A stretch of DNA of 25,241 bases from a virus. A program made the position numbers and the translations under genes. The stretch covers positions 1-25,241 of IMG/VR virus record IMGVR_UViG_3300007734_000509. One strand, 5' to 3'. The stretch's first letter is position 1. Every line of letters starts with the position of its first letter. The notes beneath the pieces were generated by a model, which worked only from the letters and a program-made list of their open reading frames with translations, was not told where the DNA came from and did not search any database. Shown here piece after piece: positions 19,256 through 25,241 of the stretch.

Positions 19256-20227
19256 ATGCCTACGCCATTAACGCTAGAACAACTAGACGTCTATGGTAGT
19301 TTAGAAAGTGTCCCATATAGTTTAGACCATAACTTTTATGCTGGTAAAGTATGTGGACCTTGGACATTAGACGAGTTAGATGCCTTTGGTAGTTTAGATA
19401 GTTTAGTCTTATCACTAGACGATACACTCTGGACTACTAATGCTTGTATCAATTTATCAGAAGGTGTCGTAACTGCTAGTGCGTCAGCTACTTCTGATGC
19501 TAACAGAATAAGAACAGGTATAGGAAGTGTTACAGCTACAGGCACAGTAAGTTCTAGTGGAAATAGAACTGCTGCTGGTGTAGGTTCTGTGACTGCTAAC
19601 GCATTTTTAGAGTCAAATGCTAGTAAAATTACAGGTGGCATAGGTTCAATAACTGCTACTGCTACTGCAACATCTAACGCCAATAGGGTTAGAATAGGTC
19701 TAGGAAGCATCACAGGCAACGCTACAATAGTAGCTAATGGTAATGCTATCTTTATAAGTGTAGGCACTATAAATGGCACAGCAACTATAGTAAGTGATTG
19801 CAATAGAATTAGGTCAGGCGTTGGAGTTATTGCTTCTACAGGCACAGTTACTTCTAATAGTGTTAGGACAAGAACGACATCAGGTGATATTACAGCAACA
19901 GCAACAACAACTGCATTAGGTGGCTTTATTGCAACTGGTGTAGGTAGTATTAGTGCAACAGCATTAGCTTCATGTAGTGCAAATGCAATATTTGTAGGTG
20001 TAGGTAGTGTTTCAAGTCTAGCATCTCTAACCGCTATAGGTTATAGACTAGGTGAGGAATGGTCTACTTCTACCGCAGGCACAGAAACATGGTCTACAGT
20101 TTCAGCAGGTGTAGAAACTTGGACAAATGTAACAGCAGGAACAGAAACATGGAGTGATATAGCAGCAGGCTCTAACACTTGGACAGATACTTCTTCTAGT
20201 AGTAACACATGGCTTCAACAAGGATAA
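19256..20227 (+). CDS. repetitive tail/fibre protein with ten 20-residue repeats
   Basis: The 323-residue protein has three parts. The N-terminus holds two copies of a TLxxLDxxGSLxSxxxSLD motif (residues 6-24 and 37-55). From residue 68 to 266 there are ten repeats of exactly 20 residues with Gly fixed at 70, 90, 110 and so on to 250 (consensus GVGSVTATATxxSNANRIxx). The C-terminus repeats every 10 residues with Trp at 269, 279, 289, 299, 309 and 319 (AGTETWSxxx). Alternating small and hydrophobic residues suggest a beta-solenoid or spiral fibre shaft. The ATG at 19256 lacks a good ribosome site. Likely a tail structural protein. Confidence 0.72.
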   Translation: MPTPLTLEQLDVYGSLESVPYSLDHNFYAGKVCGPWTLDELDAFGSLDSLVLSLDDTLWTTNACINLSEGVVTASASATSDANRIRTGIGSVTATGTVSSSGNRTAAGVGSVTANAFLESNASKITGGIGSITATATATSNANRVRIGLGSITGNATIVANGNAIFISVGTINGTATIVSDCNRIRSGVGVIASTGTVTSNSVRTRTTSGDITATATTTALGGFIATGVGSISATALASCSANAIFVGVGSVSSLASLTAIGYRLGEEWSTSTAGTETWSTVSAGVETWTNVTAGTETWSDIAAGSNTWTDTSSSSNTWLQQG

Positions 20228-20241
20228 ATTAAGGACTCAAC

Positions 20242-21156
20242 ATGGCAAAGACAAAAATTTCAGAATATTCAACTACCGCTGGTAGTAATACGGATATTGA
20301 CTCAACTAATATAGATGAGGGATGTGCGCCTTCAGGGATAAACAATGCTATACGTTCCCTAATGGCACATCTAGCTGTAGACTATAACGCTACAAAAGCC
20401 TATACCACTACAGCAACTGCAGCAGGTACAACTACACTTACTGTAACTAGCACACAATTACAATTTTTTACAGGCTCTACCACACAAACAGTTGTATTAC
20501 CTGTAGTAAGCACTTTAGTCACAGGACAACGCTACGAGATACATAATAACTCGTCAGGTGCTATCACAGTCAATTCATCAGGTGGAAACCTAGTGGCTAC
20601 TGTCCCAGCAGGCGTTACCACAGTTTGCACTTGTATCTTAATTACAGGCACAACTGCTGCTTCTTGGGATGCTGATATACAAGGCTTTACGACTACACTT
20701 CCTATAACTCAAGGTGGCACAGCAGCTTCAACTGCGGCAGGTGCTAGAACATCACTAGGACTTGTTATTGGAACAGATGTGCAAGCGTATAGTGCTAACA
20801 CAGCATTTCTTAATACAGCACAAACATTTACCGCATCACAACGAGGCACAATTACTGCTTTAACAGATGGTGCTACTATTACACCAGACTTTTCTGTCAC
20901 TAATAATTATTCAGTTACACTAGGTGGCAATAGAACTTTAGCTAACCCTACTAACATTACAGCAGGACAAAGTGGTTCTATCTTTGTATCACAAGATGCC
21001 ACAGGTTCACGCACATTAGCTTATGGTTCATATTGGGACTTTGCTGGTGGCACAGCACCTACCTTATCAACTGCTGCTTCTGCTGTAGACCGCATAGATT
21101 ATGTAGTCAGAACATCTACTTCTATCCATGCAGTATTTACCGCTAATTATAGTTAA
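20242..21156 (+). CDS. tail fibre protein
   Basis: The 304-residue protein carries the fibre motif LPITQGGTAASTAAGARTSL followed by GTDVQAYSANTAFLNTAQTF, common in phage fibres. The N-terminal MAKTKISEYSTTAGSNTDID...GCAPSGINNAIRSLMAHL is the usual virion-attachment start of such fibres. The rest is Thr/Ser/Gly-rich beta structure, ending in a typical pattern DFAGGTAPTLSTAASAVDRID...YVVRTS. It starts behind AAGGACTCAAC. It probably forms part of the adhesin with the next gene's product. Confidence 0.82.
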   Translation: MAKTKISEYSTTAGSNTDIDSTNIDEGCAPSGINNAIRSLMAHLAVDYNATKAYTTTATAAGTTTLTVTSTQLQFFTGSTTQTVVLPVVSTLVTGQRYEIHNNSSGAITVNSSGGNLVATVPAGVTTVCTCILITGTTAASWDADIQGFTTTLPITQGGTAASTAAGARTSLGLVIGTDVQAYSANTAFLNTAQTFTASQRGTITALTDGATITPDFSVTNNYSVTLGGNRTLANPTNITAGQSGSIFVSQDATGSRTLAYGSYWDFAGGTAPTLSTAASAVDRIDYVVRTSTSIHAVFTANYS

Positions 21157-21165
21157 GGATTACGA

Positions 21166-23619
21166 ATGTCAATTATTGGCTCAAATGTATTAGCAGGTGC
21201 TAGTGGACAAGCTGGATATAACCTAAACAATTCTTTAAGATATAGAAGTAGTGCAAGTGCTTATCTATCAAGAACTCCTACAGTTGCAGGTTCAAGAACT
21301 ACATGGACATGGAGTGGCTGGGTAAAAAGAGGAGCTATTAGTGCAACATCTTCTATTTTTTCAGCAGGTAGTGGAGCAAATATAACTGAATTATTTTTTA
21401 CAGCAGCAAATATTTTAAGGTTTTATGATTATATTTCTAGTTCATACGCTACTAATCTTGAAACAACTCAAGTATTTCGTGACCCTTCAGCTTGGTATCA
21501 TATTACTGTTGTTTACGATACAACTCAAGCAACTGCGGCTAATAGAGTTAGATTATATGTAAATGGTAATCAAGTAACTTCGTTTAGTTCAACAACATAT
21601 CCTGCACAAAATTATGCTAGTGGCATAATGAATTCAACAACTGCTTCAGCTATTGGAGGAAATGCAGGAACAGGATACTTTGATGGTTACATGACTGAAA
21701 TAAACTTTGTTGACGGACAAGCCCTAACACCATCATCATTCGGTGAAACATCTACAACTACAGGCACATGGATACCTAAAGCCTACTCTGGTTCTTATGG
21801 CACTAATGGGTTTAAATTAAACTTCTCTGATACATCTGCTGCAACTGCTGCCGCTATAGGTAAAGATAGTTCAGGTAACGGAAACAATTGGACACCTAAT
21901 AACATATCTGTAACTGCTGGCACAACCTATGATGCTATGACAGATGTGCCTACTAATACAAGTGCGACTGTGGCGAATTATGCGGTGATGAACCCATTAA
22001 TGAAATTTGGTTCTAATTTAAGTTGGAACAATGGTAATCTTCAATTAGTAAAATCATCTTCAAGCACACAAGACCACACTTATGGAACTATTGGTGCATC
22101 TAGTGGCAAATATTATTGGGAAACAACAATAACAGCTTTTGCTGGTAGTAGTCCTTATATTTATTATGGTATTGCAAGAGGATTAGATACTACAACAATT
22201 TATGATAATACTGCTATTTGGTATGCTTCAGACGGAACAAAATCAAACAGAGCATCAGCAAGTTACAATCAAGCATATGGCTCATCATATACAACAAACG
22301 ATGTTCTTGCAGTTGCTCTTGATTTAGATGCTGGAACTATTACATTTTATAAAAACAATGTAAGCCAAGGTGTTGCTTATAGTAATTTAGGTTCATATCC
22401 AGGTTTATACATGGCTTATATAAATTTTGATGGAACTTCAGTTACTGCAACAACTGAATGGAATTTTGGTCAACGACCATTCACCTACACACCACCTACA
22501 GGCTATGTAGCACTCAATACCTTCAATTTGCCAACACCTACTATACTGCAAGGTAATAAGTATATGGATGCAACGCTATGGACAGGTGCAGGTGCTTCAA
22601 CTATGACCATAACTAATACGGCTGGATTTAAACCTGATATGGTATGGGTAAAAAGTAGAAGTAATGCTTATAGTAATCTTGTATGGAATTCAATAGTAGG
22701 TGTTGGTAATACTACAATGCTTGTTACAGATACTACAGCTGCGGAAGGTTCTTATTATGGAAATGCTAATTTAACATCATTTAACTCTAATGGTTTTTCT
22801 ACAGGAGCTACTTCAGGCACGAATGTATTAAATGCAAATGGAGTTACTAATGTAGCATGGCAATGGCAAGCAGGTCAAGGCTCAACATCATCTAATACTT
22901 CAGGCACTATTACATCTACTGTATCTGTAAACACAACTGCTGGGTTTAGTGTGGTGACTTATACAGGAACAGGTGTAGCTGGAAATAAAACAATTGGTCA
23001 TGGACTTGGTGTTGCACCATCTATGATTATTTTAAAAGATAGGGATACTGCATCTTCAGGCGGACCTGGTGCATTAGGTGCTAATGATTGGTTTGTTTGG
23101 CATAGTAGTTTTGCAAATGTTAATTCTATTTTGGGATTAAACTCTACAGTTGCAACACAAACTACTTCTGGGTTTTGGGGTGCATCTGTTCCATCATCAA
23201 CAGTATTTGGTATTAATGGCACTTTAGCTTCATTAAATGAAAGTGGAGATAGATATTTAGCTTATTGCTGGGCAGCTATATCAGGCTTTAGTGCATTTGG
23301 TTCTTACACAGGTAATGGTTCTGCTGATGGGCCGTTTGTATTTACAAACTTCCAACCTAAATATGTAATGATTAAAATTTCATCAGGTATTGAATCATGG
23401 TATGTATATGATTCAGTTAGAAATACATATAATTTAACTAATACAGTTTTAAGTCCAAATGATTCAGCAGCTGAATATACTGCTAGTGCATCTGTATTAG
23501 ATTTATTATCTAATGGATTTAAAATTAGAGGTGCTGCAGGTGGATTAAATGTATCTAGTGCAACATATATATATGCTTGTTTTGCAAGTAATCCCTTTAA
23601 GAATTCTAACGCACGCTGA
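21166..23619 (+). CDS. large lectin-like tail protein (LamG, SPRY-like, DUF7483-like)
   Basis: This 817-residue protein is a chain of sugar-binding-type beta domains. Residues about 24-195 form a LamG/concanavalin-like domain (TWTWSGWVKRG; AWYHITVVYDT; RLYVNG; GYMTEINFVDGQAL). About 270-450 look SPRY-like (HTYGTIGASSGKYYWE; ALDLDAGTITFYKNN; EWNFGQRPF). About 470-817 hold two or three repeated units with GFSVVTYTGTG...IGHGLGVAPSMIILK and FVFTNFQPKYVMIKI, similar to DUF7483, ending YIYACFASNPFK. It presumably recognises surface glycans. Its stop overlaps the next start by one base. Confidence 0.82.
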   Translation: MSIIGSNVLAGASGQAGYNLNNSLRYRSSASAYLSRTPTVAGSRTTWTWSGWVKRGAISATSSIFSAGSGANITELFFTAANILRFYDYISSSYATNLETTQVFRDPSAWYHITVVYDTTQATAANRVRLYVNGNQVTSFSSTTYPAQNYASGIMNSTTASAIGGNAGTGYFDGYMTEINFVDGQALTPSSFGETSTTTGTWIPKAYSGSYGTNGFKLNFSDTSAATAAAIGKDSSGNGNNWTPNNISVTAGTTYDAMTDVPTNTSATVANYAVMNPLMKFGSNLSWNNGNLQLVKSSSSTQDHTYGTIGASSGKYYWETTITAFAGSSPYIYYGIARGLDTTTIYDNTAIWYASDGTKSNRASASYNQAYGSSYTTNDVLAVALDLDAGTITFYKNNVSQGVAYSNLGSYPGLYMAYINFDGTSVTATTEWNFGQRPFTYTPPTGYVALNTFNLPTPTILQGNKYMDATLWTGAGASTMTITNTAGFKPDMVWVKSRSNAYSNLVWNSIVGVGNTTMLVTDTTAAEGSYYGNANLTSFNSNGFSTGATSGTNVLNANGVTNVAWQWQAGQGSTSSNTSGTITSTVSVNTTAGFSVVTYTGTGVAGNKTIGHGLGVAPSMIILKDRDTASSGGPGALGANDWFVWHSSFANVNSILGLNSTVATQTTSGFWGASVPSSTVFGINGTLASLNESGDRYLAYCWAAISGFSAFGSYTGNGSADGPFVFTNFQPKYVMIKISSGIESWYVYDSVRNTYNLTNTVLSPNDSAAEYTASASVLDLLSNGFKIRGAAGGLNVSSATYIYACFASNPFKNSNAR

Positions 23620-24095
23620 TGGGTAAACTTATAGACATGATAGGTAAGAAGTTTAATAGACTTACCATTGTTTCTAGAGCTGCTAATGAAGATACCAGAG
23701 CAGCGTGGAATTGTGTTTGTGACTGTGGAAACACTATAACTCTTAATGGTAAGCAAATAAGAAGTGGTCATACCAAGTCATGTGGTTGCTATCGTAGAGA
23801 TGTAACTTGCCCACAACAAGGTAAATCCAATACTAAACATGGTTTATCAAGAACTAAAGGTTATGCAAGGTTTCATAGTCGTTTAAGAGAAATTGCAGAA
23901 ATTAGACAAAGACCTAAATGGGCTAACCTAAAAAAGATTATGGAAATATATGTAAATAGACCTGAAGGTTATCATGTAGACCATATCATACCTCTACGAG
24001 GAAAAACAGTATCAGGACTTCATGTAGAAAGTAACTTACAATACTTACCAGCATTAGAGAATATGAAGAAACATAACAAATTTATAGGAGTGTAA
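23619..24095 (+). CDS. HNH homing endonuclease with zinc-finger region
   Basis: The 158-residue protein has an N-terminal zinc-ribbon-like region typical of phage homing nucleases (DMIGKKFNRLTIVSR; WNCVCDCGN; SGHTKSCGC; Cys32, 34, 36, 55, 57), a linker, and a C-terminal HNH core YHVDHIIPLRGK...NLQYLPALENMKKHNKF (Asp121, His122, Asn139, His152). Unlike the first HNH gene, this one starts inside the stop of the fibre gene (TGATG), so its expression is tied to late transcription. It closes the fibre block on the right. Cutting specificity unknown. Confidence 0.85.
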   Translation: MGKLIDMIGKKFNRLTIVSRAANEDTRAAWNCVCDCGNTITLNGKQIRSGHTKSCGCYRRDVTCPQQGKSNTKHGLSRTKGYARFHSRLREIAEIRQRPKWANLKKIMEIYVNRPEGYHVDHIIPLRGKTVSGLHVESNLQYLPALENMKKHNKFIGV

Positions 24096-24098
24096 CAA

Positions 24099-24560
24099 AT
24101 GTTTTTATTAAACGGTAACAGACTTCCAGAAGGCACAGCTTTTACAGATGCTAATGGCACACAATTTCCAGCTAACTGGCTCAACCTTTCTACAGAGGAA
24201 GAAAAGAACGCTGTAGGTATTACATGGGTAGCAGACCCAGCACCTATTGATACTCGTTTCTACTGGGACACAGACTTACCTAAAGCTCTTGAAGATAAGC
24301 TAGAAGAAGATGGCTCTACGACTAAAGGTCTTAAGACTCAATTTATAGCACAAGTTAAAGATACAGCAGGTAAACTTCTTTCACAAACTGATTGGATGGT
24401 TATTCGTAAAGCAGAAAGAGATGTAGAAATACCTTCAGAAGTAGCTCTAAAACGCACACAAATTGTTGCAGAGGCTAATAGATTAGAAGTTGGTATCAAA
24501 GCATCAACTACTGTAGAAGCTCTTATAGAGGTATTAAACGCACAAAATTGGGGTAAGTAA
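24099..24560 (+). CDS. tail fibre assembly-like protein
   Basis: The 153-residue protein begins MFLLNGNRLPEGTAFTDANG, with LNLSTEEEKNAVGITWVADP, then a long helical region KTQFIAQVKDTAGKLLSQTDWMVIRKAERDVEIP (shown in parts in the sequence at 24330-24430). This resembles the tail-fibre assembly/DUF4376-like group, in which the S-x-T-D-W-M-V-I-R-x-x-E motif is common. It probably aids folding of, or binds to, the fibres encoded upstream. Start follows AGGAGTGTAACAA. Confidence 0.65.
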   Translation: MFLLNGNRLPEGTAFTDANGTQFPANWLNLSTEEEKNAVGITWVADPAPIDTRFYWDTDLPKALEDKLEEDGSTTKGLKTQFIAQVKDTAGKLLSQTDWMVIRKAERDVEIPSEVALKRTQIVAEANRLEVGIKASTTVEALIEVLNAQNWGK

Positions 24561-25241
24561 TGGCAACTCAAAGAGTAGCATTTACAGAATGGTTACCAGA
24601 CCAACCATCTACCACAGGTGCTTTATTAGAGGCTAATAACGTCTATCCACTTACAGTAGGATATGCACCATTCCCTGCATCATCAGACTTATCTAGTGCT
24701 GCTAGTGAGGCTCTTAATAATGTTACTGCTGCTAAATACCAATTAACTACAGAACTCTTTGCGGGTGGTGCTACTAAACTCTTTAAATATAATGGCACAA
24801 CCCTAGCTCTTGCTGATGTAAGTAAAGTTGGTGGCTATACAGGTTCAGATAGATGGAATTTTACACAATTTGGTGACACATTACTTGCCACTAATAACAA
24901 AGAAGTCATACAAGCATGGACTATTGGCACTTCTACTTTATTTGCAGATGTATCAGCCACAGCACCTAAAGCCAAATTTATAACTGTAGTGCGTGACTTT
25001 GTAGTTGCAGCATACATAGACCTTGAGTCTAATAAAGTTCAATGGTCAAATATTAATGATGAAACTAATTGGACATCAGGTGGTGCAAGTCAGTCAGATT
25101 ATCAGTTGATTCCCGAAGGCGGAAACATAGTAGGGATTACAGGTGGTGAAGCAGGTCTAATATTACTAGACCGAGCATTGATAAAAATGACTTATGTTGG
25201 AAGCCCTTTATTTTTCCAATTTGATGCTATCTCAAGAAATT
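24560..25241 (+). CDS. tail structural protein, N-terminal part (runs off right edge)
   Basis: The gene starts at a TAATG junction with the preceding one (GGGGTAAG as ribosome site) and stays open for about 227 codons to the edge. The product begins MATQRVAFTEWLPDQPSTTG and has WNFTQFGDTLLATN, KFITVVRDFVVAAYID and the VQWSNINDETNW stretch. This resembles the beta-propeller-like tail (tubular B / stabilising) proteins of podoviruses with this capsid type. The family assignment is by eye. Confidence 0.75.
   Translation, partial: MATQRVAFTEWLPDQPSTTGALLEANNVYPLTVGYAPFPASSDLSSAASEALNNVTAAKYQLTTELFAGGATKLFKYNGTTLALADVSKVGGYTGSDRWNFTQFGDTLLATNNKEVIQAWTIGTSTLFADVSATAPKAKFITVVRDFVVAAYIDLESNKVQWSNINDETNWTSGGASQSDYQLIPEGGNIVGITGGEAGLILLDRALIKMTYVGSPLFFQFDAISRN

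Noticed and set aside
19336-19845. 169-codon minus-strand frame across the repeat protein
   Set aside because: It mirrors the 60-bp repeat structure of the plus-strand gene, which explains both its openness and its repetitive look.
19457-20053. The 60-bp periodicity as a CRISPR-like or satellite array
   Set aside because: The copies share protein pattern but little exact DNA identity, and lie in one open frame; it is a protein repeat.

Overview
This window is part of a low-GC, tailed double-stranded DNA phage genome, most likely a podovirus with a lambda/P22-like control layout. The best clue to its host is a 23-codon gene at 936-1007 (+) that encodes a near-canonical PqqA, the precursor peptide of the cofactor pyrroloquinoline quinone (PQQ). 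Its motif pattern matches the PqqA of PQQ-making Proteobacteria. Together with the low GC content, this points to a methylotrophic betaproteobacterial host (Methylophilales) that uses PQQ-dependent methanol dehydrogenase. The host assignment is an inference. No bacterial chromosomal gene, tRNA, rRNA, integrase or CRISPR array was seen.

Left arm (1-2838, mostly minus): a leftward operon starts from a strong promoter at 2863-2891. It encodes a small membrane protein, a small hypothetical protein, an Erf-family annealing protein, a YqaJ/lambda-type exonuclease, a hypothetical protein and a small protein with an SSB-like acidic tail. Further left are a hypothetical protein, a SleB-like cell-wall hydrolase (endolysin) and a gene cut by the window edge. 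pqqA lies on the opposite strand in the middle of this operon, with its own leader and terminator, as a typical 'moron'.

Right early arm (2930-6607, plus): a divergent promoter drives a Cro-like regulator, an O-like replication protein whose gene carries a candidate replication origin, a DnaB-like helicase, NinB, a YbcO-type nuclease, a PD-(D/E)XK-like protein, a winged-helix protein and a Q-type antiterminator. A fully consensus promoter overlaps the stop of the Q-like gene and is followed about 40 bases later by an intrinsic terminator. This is the lambda pR'-tR' arrangement that Q proteins act on.

Middle block (6875-9783, minus): twelve very small, mostly acidic or membrane-spanning genes of unknown function run against the late direction, tightly packed with overlapping starts and stops. 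The intergenic region to their right (9784-9941) is dense in repeats: a palindrome, four ATTGTAA words spaced exactly 10 bp apart, and three GTCAAGTAT words that continue into terS.

Late region (9942-25241, plus): small terminase, three short lysine-rich proteins, a cysteine-patterned protein, large terminase, portal, a small protein, scaffold and major capsid, followed by a strong terminator. Then come head-completion and tail genes and a fibre module: a protein with ten exact 20-residue repeats, a tail fibre and an 817-residue lectin-like protein. Two free-standing HNH endonuclease genes flank the fibre module. A tail protein runs off the right edge. Late genes presumably depend on Q-dependent readthrough from 6604, which would also produce antisense RNA across the middle block.
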